The translations under genes and the position numbers were made by a program. Under the pieces are notes generated by a model that worked only from the letters and a program-made list of their open reading frames with translations, searched no databases and was not told the origin of the DNA. Below are positions 1 to 12,621 of a stretch of 64,000 nucleotides of DNA, one piece after another (position 1 is the stretch's first letter; each line of letters opens with the position of its first letter). The stretch lies in contig CM043944.1 of assembly GCA_014529385.2 (NCBI GenBank), forward strand, positions 50,939,768 through 51,003,767, in the 5' to 3' direction. The DNA is from Adiantum capillus-veneris. Taxonomy: Eukaryota; Streptophyta; Polypodiopsida; Polypodiales; Pteridaceae.

Positions 1-665
1 CTAAAGTTCCATATGCTGCAGCAGTAGGTTCTCTAATGTATGCTATGGTCTGGACAAGGCCAGACATTGCACATGCAGTGGGAGTTGTGAGTAGGTTCAT
101 GGACAACCCAGGTAAAGAGCATTGGCAAGCTGTGAAGTGGATACTTAGGTATCTAAAAGGGACAACAACAAATGCTTTGTATTTTGGAGGAACTGATATT
201 TTTCTAGAAGGGTATGCTGATGCAGATATGGCAGGTGACAAAGATACTCGAAGGAGCACTACTGGCTATGTGTTCATAGTTGGAGGCACAGCAGTAAGCT
301 GGGCTTCAAAGCTGCAGAAAGTGGTTTCACTTTCTACCACGGAAGCAGAGTATGTAGCAATGACGGAGGCAAGCAAAGAAATTATGTGGCTTCACAGATT
401 CTTAGAAGAGCTTGGATTCAAACAAGACAATTGTGTCTTGTACAGTGATAGCCAAAGCGCTATCCATCTTGCGAAGAACTCAGCCTTTCATTCAAGGACA
501 AAGCACATTGAGGTGAGATATCACTTCATACGCACTCTTTTGGAAGAGGGACAACTAAAGCTAGGAAAGGTGCATACAAGTGAAAATCCTGCAGACATGT
601 TTACAATGGTGGTCAACAAGGAGAAGTTGAGCTTTTGCTCATTTTCAATCGGCATTCAAGGATAA
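1..665 (+). CDS. Ty1/copia polyprotein, C-terminal RNase H part (partial at window start)
   Basis: This is the end of a copia Pol protein. The open frame enters the window without a start; in-frame codons before the first Met at 36 read KVPYAAAVGSLM, the usual RT/RNase H connector. RNase H landmarks follow: the YADADMAGD block (the common W is M here), STTGYVF, SLSTTEAEY and DSQSAIHLAKN, then the C-terminal ENPADMFT, where the usual Lys after FT is Met. The stop is at 663-665. A polypurine tract and an LTR follow directly, so this is the 3' end of a plus-strand element whose body lies outside the window. The frame is uninterrupted here; activity cannot be judged. Confidence 0.92.
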   Translation, partial: KVPYAAAVGSLMYAMVWTRPDIAHAVGVVSRFMDNPGKEHWQAVKWILRYLKGTTTNALYFGGTDIFLEGYADADMAGDKDTRRSTTGYVFIVGGTAVSWASKLQKVVSLSTTEAEYVAMTEASKEIMWLHRFLEELGFKQDNCVLYSDSQSAIHLAKNSAFHSRTKHIEVRYHFIRTLLEEGQLKLGKVHTSENPADMFTMVVNKEKLSFCSFSIGIQG

Positions 666-714
666 GAAGCCAGAATGGAAAGCAGTCACAGGTTTGGTTT
701 GGAGATCAGTCTCC

Positions 715-725
715 AAGTGGGAGAT
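715..725 (+). promoter_or_regulatory. Polypurine tract of the copia element
   Basis: Purine run AAGTGGGAGAT lies directly before the TG that opens the LTR at 726. This is the standard plus-strand primer position of LTR retrotransposons. Confidence 0.75.
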
Positions 726-1528
726 TGTTAAGTATGGAGCCTGATTTACCCTTGTAATTTTTTGTGGTAAAAGCGCACATTTGTAAGGCCCCCATTATGA
801 GGAGAAGCCATCCTGTGTGAAGGAAAATCACTCACCGGAAACCAAAATTTTCACGGACAAGAATCAGGGGCAACTTTAAAGGCCTCGGGGGCGGAGGCCC
901 CCGAGACTTTTTTTCGCCGGAATATTATGGCCGGACGGCGGCCGGAAAGTGGTCGGAAAACAACCGGTCGGTTGGCCGGTAGTCAATGGCCGATGGCCGG
1001 TGGTCGGAAGTCAATGGCCGGTGGCCGGTGGTCGGAAGTCAATGGCCGGTGGCCGGTGGCCGATTTCAATGGCTGGTGGCCGAATTCAAAAGCGGACTTG
1101 TCTTCTCAAGGGCGGCCACACATGGGCGGATTGGAGGGTCCGATTTGGACTTATTCGCACAAGGGCGGCTACACATGGCTGTCTCTCATAAGAGAGGGCA
1201 GCCCTTTTGGCCTATAAAAGGAGGCCATTTCTACACACATTTCATAGTGTGAAATTGATACAACAAGGTGAGTGTGAGGTGGTGAGAGTGAAGCAAGGCG
1301 GGAGCTCCATTAAGGGTATAATCCCTTTGTAAACTACTTCTTGTTTTGAAGTACTAAAGCCATTGAGTGGCTGCTTTCCCGTGGACGTAGCCCACATTGG
1401 GTGAACCACGTATATCGTGTGTACTCTCTCTCTCTCTCTCTACTCTATAATCTCGTGTATATAAATCTGTCTCTCTCCATTAAGTAATCTACTCAATTAT
1501 CTATTTAGCTACGTCTTATTTCCTAACA
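726..1528 (+). repeat. 3' LTR of the copia element (803 bp)
   Basis: The LTR starts TGTTAAGTATGG and ends TTCCTAACA, which fixes its borders. The same sequence recurs inverted as a solo LTR at 39036-39818, so both ends are supported by a second copy. It contains a TATA box in the context CCTATAAAAGG near 1213, a GC-rich stretch with four units of about 28 bp (983-1092, units starting TCAATGGCC), and a short CT tract near 1422-1441. The second copy has about two of the 28-bp units, so they vary in number. Short minus and plus frames inside it are not genes. Confidence 0.9.
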
Positions 1529-1757
1529 TGAACTCCCTTGCAGATCCTTTGATTGGTAGCACTTATTTCCTGGTACTGCTTGAAATATTCTTACAGGTGC
1601 ATTTACTCAACTAAATGGGTTTACTCCTATGACCTAATCACTAGCTATGGAAGGAGGAGGATGGTCACTTGTCGTATTGTCCCTTTCTATTATATTTTAA
1701 GGTGAAGGATTCAACTCCTCACTTAGAATTTGGTTACTTAAGCTTTCTATCTTGCTT

Positions 1758-1813
<56 letters not shown>

Positions 1814-2594
1814 GAGTAATGTCAAGGTATGGTGCTTATGTTTGAGGACATTCAACTTTACCACTCTACTCTCAACATAGACCGTCTGGCGGATGCCTGA
1901 TCCTATAGGTTGCTATCTAAAACCTAATTCAAGATTAAGAAAGAGTTTGTTCTTGGTTCCTAGTTGTTTACAGTGATGTGCTACTGAGCTATGGTGCTTT
2001 TGGACTTTTTGTGGCTGCTTTGATTGATCAAAATGAATGACTTTTCTTAGTACTCCTGTGCATGATGGAATGAGTTAAGGCTGGATTCAAGATCATTACC
2101 TTGGGCTAGAGGGTTACTTCTTAACCACTTATCTAGCTTGAACTAAAGAGGGCTTTTCCATATTGTCTAAACACACTCGTTCTCGCGTATGTGCTTTCTA
2201 TTTTTTAGCTTGGGTGATATACATGTTGTATATTCATACATCAGAATGGAAATTATTAAAAGATGGATAGTGTACAATGAATGTCTTTATTAATATTCTT
2301 ATGGCTCACTCATTATGTGGAGAACTGGAGTATGCTAGGGCTTGGTTTTTGCCTTAGGACACTGATACTAAACTAAGGTGTTTCTCACCCTTTTGGGTGT
2401 TTGATTGCAGGAGGCTGATGATGTTTTGTTGTATTGACATTGCTTATTGTTGGCATTCGTAAATGGCAAATATGTGCATTACTTGGGACGTAGTGTTTTT
2501 AGTGAAAATCTAGGGAGAACTTCTCTAATACTAATATTCATAATGGGGGGACTTGCCATGACCTAAATATGTAATGGCCTTCTACTTCCTTACT
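1529..2594. other. Intergenic, nothing recognised
   Basis: Moderately AT-rich sequence with no coding signal I recognise. It holds a pure GA microsatellite at about 1759-1809. Confidence 0.6.
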
Positions 2595-3518
2595 TTATTT
2601 GGATAGCCTCCGAACGATTGCTGCTTGGGAAACTGTATTGTGCTTGATTCCACTTTTAGAGAATTCTTCGGCAAACTCTCGCAATAGTTGATTGATATTT
2701 AGAAAAGTTTTGATGATCAGTGGTTGGAACCAAGTCAATGTCATTCCTTCCAATTTCAAACCAAATTCTTCATACTGCATATGGAAATATGTAACTTTTT
2801 CTTTTCTTAAGACTTTCTTGAAGAGGAAAACATGTGCGTATGGATCACCCGATCCATTGTACTTCTTAGTCATACACTTTGCCACTTGACATGGTCACAT
2901 TCATCATGTTTTTGCTACCATTCTCATCATTTTAAGCTCCCGTAATACAACATCTCTCACCTCATACCCATTGATAGGTGCTCTAGAGGGAGTCTGGTCA
3001 GTTACTCTCTCTTCAGGTCTTGCATCTGTACCCTCGGTCCTTGTGTCTGGAACCCTTGTACTAAAAATCGTGTTTGGAGCCTCACTGCCCTGGTGCGTGG
3101 TCATTGGAACCCTTGAACTCAAGGATCCCAATAGCCTAGGTTCAAAAACATGTGGTCAACTGAACGAATCTTCCACTCTAGTTCTTATCAAACTTGCTCT
3201 CACAATCTCTAGCCTTGTTTATGAGACTGTTAGTCTATGATTGCTGTGGGTGACATAGTACTAGTGGAGTGGACCTTCAAAGTAAGTATATCCCTCAAGC
3301 TCTTTGGGATCCACCGCAGAGTACCTCTGGCCATACTTGTCTAGCATGATTACCTGAGTATCTCTCTCCACTTTATATGTGAACACATATAAGTGCTTCT
3401 TCGTTAACTCTCTCACATTGGGTTCATCATATCTGTAATAGAGCATTTTCTCTCTGTTATCGTACTTGTAAAACATCACATGCATGTTGTGTATGCTAAC
3501 ATGAGTAGCCATATTCAC
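2595..3518 (-). pseudogene. Ty3/gypsy-type gag remnant
   Basis: Three minus-strand open segments (3518-3261, 3131-2904, 2885-2595) lie in one frame with stops between them. The last one carries a retrotransposon gag core: YNGSGDPYAH, then FGLKLEGMTLTWFQ, then LLREFAEEFSKSGIKHN. This order (GDP, LEG..A..WF, L...F...F) is that of the gag domain of plant gypsy elements. No protease, RT or integrase was found downstream before 1.5 kb. The stops at about 2901-2890 and 3261 mean it is dead. The most N-terminal segment is assigned only because it shares the frame. Confidence 0.65.
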
Positions 3519-4372
3519 TCACCTAAGCTTTGCATTAGGGATGCCTAGCTTCGACGGTTTTTCCTCCAGCTCAACATCAACTTTATCTTTGGTGCCTATC
3601 AACCCCATTTGACCACAATAAAGGTAATGTGCACAACTAAATACATGTTTCCTTCCTCATCAAAGTATCAATTGCCACTATAATCTACCGACACTATGAG
3701 CTGGAGCTCACTAGGTCTCTCTTCAATTTTCACACAATAATGATCCATACTATCTTTGTAGAATTTAGCACCCTATTCATTTTCAAATTGAAATTTCAAG
3801 TGCAAAAGTTTCATGGTTGGTATTGGTTGGGATGGCCCCGCTCCCATGGTTGTTCCTTCCTTAAAGCTCACACTTTTGATCCTTCAGCCATATAGCTATA
3901 GGATCTCTTTGACAAAATATCAAAAAGACTCTCCTCTAAGATTGGCTCTAGGGTCGGCAATGGCCTCTAATTGGTACTCTCTTTGGTTGAAATACGACTA
4001 ACTTGGTCTCTAGAAATAGGGTTTCTACTATGGTATCATATCTCTAATCGCAAATACATCAAGAATGCACTTTGCAAAACCTTAACCTATTACCTCTTAT
4101 GATGCTTTTATATCCTCCAATTGAAAGCACTTTGAGCCGCATACTCTAGCTCTTGCAATCTATACAAAAAACACTTGGTGGCTATGAGTTTACAGTCACT
4201 CTATTAGTCAAAATTTGAAAGCAGCAAAATTTTATCGCACTTTTGGCAAAAAATCTTATTTTGCTTGCAATATGTACAATTCAAATCCAAATTGAATTTT
4301 GAAAAGACCATTATGCTTCTAGAGACTAGAGCTAGCTCTGGTATGAATCTAGGCTCAATCTAGGATAGGGAA
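3519..4372. other. Intergenic, nothing recognised
   Basis: No coding frame or repeat that I can name. It may be the leader of the decayed gag remnant on the minus strand, but no primer binding site was seen. Confidence 0.5.
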
Positions 4373-5507
4373 ACATGGATCACGATCCATGTCCCTTTGT
4401 GTCAGAATGCACTAAAACTTGGCACGCAGCTTCCCCTCAGTCCCTTGATCCTTGCTCTATGATTTTTAAGTGATTTGATCACTTTAGATCACCAAAAAGT
4501 CAAACCCCAGGTCTGTTTGGTGATTTTCAAACTTTGAGTAGTTTTGCCCTCTTTTGACCCACTTCCTGGAGTTTTTTGACTATCTTGCTTTTAGATATTT
4601 TGTTTGTATTGTCTGTGCTATAAGTCTATAGTCTCTATTTAAAAAATTAAAAAAGGTACATGGTTCACAATCCATGTTCCATCAGTTCTGGACGCCAAAT
4701 TTGGCTTGCTGATTACTTGCAGTCTAAGTAGTCTACTCCACCACTTATTTTGGATTTGGAAAACTTTCTGTTGATCAAAAGTAAATTTTTGTGTTTGCTC
4801 TGTGGTTTTTGACTAGCAACTAGTTTTTTGATGCTTTGGTCAAATTTTTGTAGGCTTTTTGTTGTGATGCCCTTTGCAAAAGTTGTTCCAAATATTGTCA
4901 AATATCTACTATTCAGATCTTAGCCCCAGATGGTCAAAAGGTACATGGATTGTGATCCATGTTTGACCACATCTAAACATGAATTTGATCAGCTATATGC
5001 TTGCACTCTATAGATGTCATATTTTCACTTATTTTTCGATTTGGATCTTAAAAAGTTAAAACATCCAATTTTTTGGTCAATTTATAAGGTTTTTGTGCCT
5101 TTTGGCCTATTTCTTGATTTGAGTGAGTTTTCAGTGTCAATTTCTCACCAAAAGAGTGTATTCAGTAATTAGGAATCACCGAATCCAATGGAATCATTCT
5201 CTGCTCAAACAAACACAGGGGGACATGGATTTTGATCCATGTTATCGCACTGAACTGAATGCAACTTTCCAGATGGACTCTCTTTGGTTTGGTTATCCCC
5301 TTTTTGCACTTATTTTTGGGTTTAGATCAGCTTTTGGATTCTAACCATCAAATTTTCAATTTTTTGGAGGTTGTGGTCTCACTTGCCAAAATATGGTTTT
5401 TCCAATTTTTTCTTTGAACTTCTCAGCTCAATTTGATGGTTTTGGATGTTACCTAACCTATTGCTAAGTGTTGAAATGAATCCTAGGAACAAAAGCAAAC
5501 AAACGGT
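4373..5507. repeat. Degenerate tandem repeat, period about 285 bp, with a conserved 20-bp palindrome
   Basis: A near-palindromic motif of form acatggNNNNNNatccatgt occurs at 4373-4392, 4658-4677, 4943-4962 and 5223-5242. The spacings are 285, 285 and 280 bp. A second shared block, CACTTATTTT(T)nGATTT-like, lies 83-84 bp after the motif in units 2, 3 and 4 (4742, 5026, 5307). Unit 1 is poorly matched there. The rest of each unit is strongly diverged. The motif is usually preceded by GGTAC or GGG. This is an old satellite-like array or the inside of a dead element; no ORF explains it. Confidence 0.7.
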
Positions 5508-7709
5508 ACAAAATTGAAAGTAAAATAGATGATGGAACAGTACTTTCAAAGCGTTAAAAAAAAAACTAAATTAGAGGCTTTTAGTATCTCACTCAAAACT
5601 CCCTATGCCTATCAAGAGTAGATCTAGCAAGTCTTTGACTTCTATCCTCTACCAAACACTAAACCCCATGTCTAGCTGCCCAACTAGTGAGGTATAAATG
5701 GAATGAAAATCAAAATCAAGGTCTGAGAAATAAAAAATACGACTAGGTCACTCACCACCTAAGCGGGCTACCGCGATTGGATGTCTTCAGCATAACTGTC
5801 TGGCACTAACATAATGTCAATACATAAAGAAGTGACTCAGATGGGGCACGGAGACTCTTTGAGGGTGTCAACCTTCAGAAGTGAACCAATAGAACGAAGC
5901 CATCTCTAGCACTAGCAAATATATCACTCTCTACTCATGCAATCTGCCTATGTCATATCTCACCGCCCTTGATCATCCATGCCATTTTGGGACTCATATG
6001 AAGTCCAAATGCAACCAAACTTTAGTAGGAGGTCTAAGACACCTAGGGGTACTATCCTACGTAGTCTAGTTGCAATCTGGCAATGCACAAAAATCAGGGT
6101 CTATCATGATCAAGGTCCTGAAAACTGCAACTAAACAGTCCAAAAAGGTTTCTCTATGGTCTAGGAACACTCTCCTACGGTCGAAACGTAAAAAAACAAC
6201 CGTCGTTAATACACTCAAAATAACAAATTTATCTTGCAAGTAGTCATTGCAAACCATAGTGAAATTGGCAATCATTACACTTAAATTAAAGAGCACTAGA
6301 CAAGGAAGACAATGCAATTGTTAGAAAAAAATGGATTATTAGAGCTCAAGAAAAATGAATTACAATAACCTTTGATAAAAGATTATGTTCAAACTTACAA
6401 AATTGGGTTCTATACCTAGGGCTTCTCTTGGCCAATGGCTGGCTTACAAGGCTCATGCTCAAAACCAAACTTTACAACTCAAATTTTACACAGGTTGGCT
6501 TAGAGATCATTTGGCTAAAAATTGGAGATCCTCATAATTACAAAGCTTTCCAAGAAAAAAATGGGATTAAAAAATTTTCTGGCTTCATGATGAGGTGGTC
6601 GACTTGGAGGGTGCCGGTCTGGTCCATCTACCAACAATGGAGGCTACACCCAAACTGTCATACATTGAAGTGGGTATGGGAGCCACGGGGCCGTCCAAGG
6701 GTCCTCATGCCGGCTAGAATGGAGAAGTCCTGGAATCCTGCAATGCACAACGGAACGAGAAGATTGCAATGGATGCGTTCATAACGACTTTACAAACTAA
6801 GAGTGCATACATTGCAGATAGAGAAGGAACTGGCAGAGATTCTCAACTCACTCTCTTTGAAAACAAGATCGCTTGAGGAATTAGAGGAACCCAAAAATTA
6901 CATCCAAAGGCCATGCTCAAACCGAGCCATGGCACCACAAGCTGACCTTAGCTACAGAGACTCCATGGACCCATCCAAAACTCATAACAAGACATCCAAT
7001 ACATTGGCTGGACTGGGAGCCACCCACCAAAGACAGACCCTTCTTGAGTGCCACAAGCCATGTAACAATCTCCACCGAGAAAACGCTTCTCAAGAACGAT
7101 CACACACAACATTACATAGACAGGCTGTTTCAAGAGCCACCCCCCAACCCTAGAAATGCTACCGACGCACAAAATTTTCTTGGAAACTGGCAACATCGAC
7201 AAAATTAACGCACAATTATGAAGCAGTGCCATTAATGACACTGTTAATTAATTCAAGCAATGATCTAGGAGTTTAGGCTCCCTTTCCAGTCTTCCTCGGG
7301 CCGTTAATGGCTCCGTGATTCATCAAGAAGATTAACTAAACCTAAGCTGTCGGCCGATGAACAAAAATCCTTATGTGTCGGTTTTCCAGAATTGATTGTC
7401 TTCCGCTTTAAGTCTTCAGTTATTGTCAACGACTCCTTTATTTTGTTGCTAGCTGAGCTCGACTCCCTTCCTGCCTGCGAGCTCCCTTGTATCTTTTATG
7501 CATCTTACCCTCCTTGCTTCTTCGAGAGCGAGTCTCCTTCAAGTTACTCGAGGACCGAGAGAGATAGAGTGAGAGAGAGAGACTTTCTTTTTCCCTTTCA
7601 ACACGAGAGCGAGAGAGGCTTTAGCACCTTTCTTAGTTTTGAGCACGAGAAAGATATCTCCTTGCTTCCTTGCTCTCCAATAGTCTTCTTCATTCCCCTT
7701 TTGCTTCAA

Positions 7710-7767
<58 letters not shown>

Positions 7768-8130
7768 CTCTTGCTTGCTCACCGAGCTCCTCCTTGCTTA
7801 CTCGAGAGCAAGGTCGGAAGGTTTCTCAAGGGCCGAGAGAGAGAACGTCTTCTTTACCCTTTGTGAAGAGCTTCCTTGATTCAACTCATCAATGCTTCTT
7901 GCCCTCCATCTGCTCTCCTTGCTCATTACACCAGGCGGCCACTCTTTTAGTCATGTGGGCGACCACTAGCTTAGAGTTCTTTGGTGGGTAGTCGGCTTAC
8001 CTTCTTGGGCGGCCACTAGCTTAGATAAGGATACTTATCTTTTGTGGCAATCCTGCCATTGTCAATAACCCATACAAAGGTATCATCCATCAGCCCACCA
8101 TCACATGTTGCAAGCACCAAAAGAGCCACT
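5508..8130. other. Intergenic, no gene recognised
   Basis: Several short open frames (for example 6428-6784 plus, 6803-7153 plus) match no family I know. The stretch 6755-6870 translates to a hydrophilic helix-like segment (ITTLQTKSAYIADRE), which could be a retrotransposon gag piece but is too short to assign. A purine-rich region with GA runs occupies 7550-7850, with the pure GA tract at about 7714-7765. Short repeats of the form GCGGCCACT(A)GCTTAG occur near 7935-8025. Confidence 0.5.
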
Positions 8131-8139
8131 CTAGCTTAA

Positions 8140-8620
8140 GGACCTTTATACCTTCATAAAGGCACCACATTTGGCGTACATAACAATCAAGGAATTGTTG
8201 AGCACGGCATGGTTAGCCAAGCTTTCCAAGCACGAAATCTTCCTCCAACAACCCTTGACTAACAATATCATCATGAATTTTGCTGCTATTTCAATTTCTC
8301 AGATAGTGCCAGAGGCCTTTAACATGCAGGTATAGGTGATTGCCTTTTGAGAGAGGCCTTCACTTTGCTTCTGCTTAAGCCATAGCCGTGTTGGCATTTC
8401 TTGCTATCAGTAATCTCCAAATTAATAATATTCTTGTCAGGCACAACATATTAACCAAAGCATTGCCTGTCACACCACATTTGGCATTCATATTGGCTAA
8501 GGTACTACCAAGCACGATATCTTCCCTTTTAGCTGAAATTTCATCAAACACTTATTGCATGATATTCCAGAACGTGGTTGAAGCCCATAAATTCTCAACT
8601 TGCACTTTGATTGAGGCGAC
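8140..8620 (-). pseudogene. PPR protein pseudogene fragment
   Basis: Reading the minus strand from about 8620 down gives VFDEISAKREDIVLG followed by a form of the MYAKCG motif (MNAKCG), and further down IHDDIVSQGLLEEDFVLG. These are the helical repeat blocks of plant PLS-class PPR proteins, which bind organellar RNA. Stops and frame changes break it (for example in the LYLHVKGLWHY stretch). It is one of several PPR-derived fragments in the window (15.8, 36.9, 46.5 and 48-50 kb). Confidence 0.7.
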
Positions 8621-8639
8621 CAAATCGATATAGAACTGG

Positions 8640-9388
8640 CCCCGGGTGAAACTTAATCTGCTAATATCTCCGCAACCAGAGCTCCGATTGACGATCTGAA
8701 AAGACCGACATGCTTCACAAAGTGACTACTTAAGGCCCATGCATTCATTTCATTTCTTTATCCTCAGCTACAGTTGCTCAATCCGGTACAGATCTATAAT
8801 TGACTCAAACTTCAAACTGCCATAACTTTTTCATCGTAGCTCCAATCGACAAGCTGTAAAGACAACCTGGTAGAGCACTTCAAGCACTATAGTTCTAGAT
8901 CATAATATTCCATTTATGCTCACTTCAAGCATACTCATTTTTTGCATCATTAAGGCATCTATTGGCCCTTTAAAGCCGCATCTGATATACATTAACTGTA
9001 AAAATAGCTTGTTACCAAGCCCTGAACATTGATCATCAATCAAGTAAGCTTCAAATAGGCTTGACGTGCATTTTCTTGTTACATTTCTTAGCATGGTAGC
9101 AAAGCTACATGACAATAGGTAGAGACTTATGATGATCCCCGACCAAAACATCCAAAGAGGAGATTACAAGGCAAAGGATTATGGTGAACATCCCAAGACA
9201 TTATATTCATCAGCTTCTTCATGCATATCATGAGCCAAAATCACTCATTGAGGAAGTGTAAAGTAACTACGCAAAGTAATCATCCACCAGACAATAAAGC
9301 CATCAACTACATCAATAGTTCAAGTGTAAGTGTGTGTGTACCTAGATGTATCAATCACAGGTAGATGAAGTGACCAAGTGTGTGTGTG

Positions 9389-9421
<33 letters not shown>

Positions 9422-9554
9422 CGATCGGCCATATGCAAACCTGACTTTCTTTACAAAAAGCTTTTGTGGGTGGCCAGAGCATATAGATCTCTCATCAACT
9501 AAGGGTACGAAGAAATTGTCAAGTCTAAATAAGTGTGTCTTTGTGTGTGTGTGG

Positions 9555-9624
<70 letters not shown>

Positions 9625-9931
9625 TTGCAACATTAAGTGTTATTGTAGCTTGCAAACAAAAAGCACAGAGAAATAGAGAGGAAATTGCAGCATGATGCAC
9701 TGATTGCAACCTCATTATAAACCTACATACGCATTAGTCCCTTGAAAAAACAAACACATGCCAATAATAGACAAAAGCATTTTAAGCATTGTTTGACACA
9801 AAGTAAGCCAAACAATGGTATATGCGTACAATTTCGACCTGAGGTCTATTAGCCGAATTGTATCCACTTCCTTAAAACCGAATCTGCATCTTCTTCTTGT
9901 CCTTCTCCCTCTCTCCCTCCTCCCTCCCTTC

Positions 9932-10004
<73 letters not shown>

Positions 10005-10146
10005 TGTGTGTGTGTGTGGCCAGAAATGCATTTGAGCAACTCTACATGGTCAAACAAATGACATAAAGCTACGAAAAATGCATTTGAGAAACTCTACATG
10101 GTCAAATAAATGACATAAATCTATGTGCGATTGTGTGTATGAGTAT

Positions 10147-10229
<83 letters not shown>

Positions 10230-10299
10230 GGAGAGAGAGTTCTATTATCGTCCTCAAAGGTCAAATATGACCTATGGGACCAAATGAACATGTCACGTG
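8640..10299. other. Intergenic, microsatellite-rich
   Basis: No gene recognised. Microsatellites: GA at 9393-9421 and 9556-9625, CT followed by GT at 9937-10018, and AT followed by GA at 10149-10238. Open frames here are translations of these tracts. Confidence 0.6.
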
Positions 10300-10319
10300 G
10301 TGTGAGTGGAGGTCATAAG

Positions 10320-11160
10320 TGACTCTTGATGCTAAAAAATGGCTGAAATGAGCATCACAATAGAGTCCACATTGTGGTTGGGAGAGGAAGGTATGTAGGG
10401 AGATCTCATGGCTGAATATATGGGGAAAAGAGGGCCTAATGTGGTCAAAAGCTGAGCACTCAAGTAGTGTGTGGTACTCACTCTCTCACACTTGACGAGG
10501 GCATAAGTTGCAAAGTCGACGAGACTCCTCGCCAGTGTCCCAACGTCCTGTCTCGCAGCGTAGAGAATGGGAGCTAAGACAAATGGAGGCAATAGTACGG
10601 ATCGCACTCAATGGGATGGGCTCAAGGATGTAGGGATGGGTTCGTTTACCTCGTTCGGAGAAGAAGAGAAATTTGTAGTTTGGGGCAACGTGTGTGGTGT
10701 AATGGCTGAAGAAAAAACCTCTGGATTTCTCCCAAGCTGTGATACATTAGCGTTGTAAGAAGGCCTTATTAACTTGGGATTTGATCGATGCATCCTTGAC
10801 CAAGTGACATGCATTCCATCTTCCAAACCATTTCTTGATGTCAAGCATCCACCCCGAACTTAGTATTTTGCTCTTGCATGTCTTTTGGACCTTTTGACTT
10901 GCTTCATATGCGATTCTAGGAAGTCGATGCAAAGGGCTACGTTGTGTCTTAAGCATGTACTCCACAACCCTTTGCATGCCCAATACCTCAATGGGAAGTG
11001 ATCCGGACTCAAGAAGTAAGAGCATGTAGGGTGTTTGTGTCTTGACTTGGAGAAAGTTGGTGAGAAAACGCTTTTGAACATTCTCAAACTCTTTCCAAGT
11101 AGACTTCCCGATGCTTCCACCCCACACCTCCACTCCATAAAGAAGCACCAATGTCACCAA
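10320..11160 (-). pseudogene. LINE ORF2 C-terminal region
   Basis: After RT the frame continues with LLYGVEVWGG, VQKRFLTNFLQVK and TPYMLLLLESGSLPIE, the usual post-RT thumb region. Further down, HSLRCETGRW, RRLCNLC and HTLLECSAFDHIR match the C-terminal Cys-rich end of plant LINE ORF2 proteins. A stop lies between the CNLC motif and HTLLEC. Confidence 0.8.
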
Positions 11161-12607
11161 TGTGTCAAAGAGGTACTTTTTGAGAGCCCAACACTTGATC
11201 TCTCAAGCATTGCACATGTTCTCAAATGCATAATAAGCCCTCTTTCCAGCTTCCAAGCGACCCATTGCACAATCCTTCCATTTATGATTGTACGGAACCT
11301 CAAGGCCAAGGTACTTGAAGTGATCTACCACTTCAAGTTGCTCATTGTTGTATACAATGCATGGATTTTTGTCATTGAGGGCCTTTACAAGCATAACCTT
11401 GGTTTTAGATCCATTCATGTTCAGCCCGCTATGTAGGCAAAAGCATTCCAAGACACTCATAAGCTTTTGTGCATCTTCTAAGGTATGTTCCAAGAGCACT
11501 ACATCATCAGCATAAAGCAAAAGCATGATCATCGCATTTCCGATCTTAACCTCTTCTATGCCTTCTTGCTGCGTAAAATCAAGAACCATGCATTCCAATT
11601 CATCAATGAGTAGCCCAAGAGGGTTGGGGAAAGTGGGCATCCTTGTTTGACACCAATGGTGCTTGCAAAAATTCAGAAATTCCATCTCCCATACGTAATC
11701 GACATATCACTTTTTGGTAGATGTGAAAGACTGCATGCATAAATTATCTTGGCACTTGAAGGCTTTGCATACGTCTCCAAAGATTTCCTCGCGGTACCAT
11801 GTAAAAAGCTTCTTTGAAATCCACAAAGCAACAATACAACTTTTTTCCTTTCAATCGAGACGCTTCCATAAGAACTCGAAGAGTGACAAGGTGATCAATA
11901 GTGCTATGATGCTTTCAAAAACCTGCTTTCATAAATGTTCGTGTTTTCTTGCTTGTCCATTTAATCATTGCAGCCTTGACACCTTGAAGGTCCCCTACCT
12001 TGCGAGTAGCAAGTTTCTCAAGCGCGCGGCATACATCTTCAATGGTAAATAATGGAGACATAACCAAAGGGAGCTACAACACTCCATCTTATCAACATTG
12101 GTTTGCTCATAGAGGTTCTTGCAATGCATATACATATCCTTAAGAGTCAAGTCACCAAAGCTCTCAATGCGCTTGCCTTTTAGATTTCGCCAAAACTTGC
12201 CACATGCATGTGATTTCTCTTGCGCTAAAAGAAGTTATTTTTTGACTTCCCACCTTCTCCTCTTCTTTTGAACAAGTGCTTTGTATGTGTGTGAACATTC
12301 CAAGTAAACTTCCTTGTCTTTGCTTGCATCCAATCTTAGCAAGTGTTTTCGGGCTTGACTACATTCCATGTCAAACCATTTCTTCTTGGTGCTACCCTTC
12401 TTAGACCTTTTGCAAGACATGTATTTCACCGAAAAGCATTCCTTCGCACAAGAGCAAATTACTTCTTTGAAAACTTTCCACTTGCATTCTAATGTTAGGC
12501 TCTCTTGTTAGGCTCTCTTGATGCTCTATCATGCTTAAAATTTTGTCCACCATATCAGCATATGTAAGTGCTCGTTTGAAGTTTAGGCATAGGTAGAAAT
12601 GATTCAC
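11161..12607 (-). pseudogene. LINE reverse transcriptase
   Basis: The region from 12607 to 12235 is the linker before RT and is basic (KKRRRWEVKK). The RT core at 11685-11203 includes GLLIDELE, the active-site block LLLYADDVVLL with both Asp kept, LNMNGSKTKVM and FKYLGL. Between 12230 and 11690 the frame is broken, so the finger region is only partly readable. The YADD context identifies it with confidence. Confidence 0.88.
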
Positions 12608-12621
12608 ATCATGATTGGAGG

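Noticed and set aside
927-1252. Gly/Trp-rich frames in the LTR
   Set aside because: They follow the 28-bp LTR repeats and have counterparts in the inverted solo LTR with different length; non-coding.
4373-5507. CRISPR array
   Set aside because: Regular palindromes at 285-bp spacing are far too widely spaced, and the host is a plant nuclear genome.
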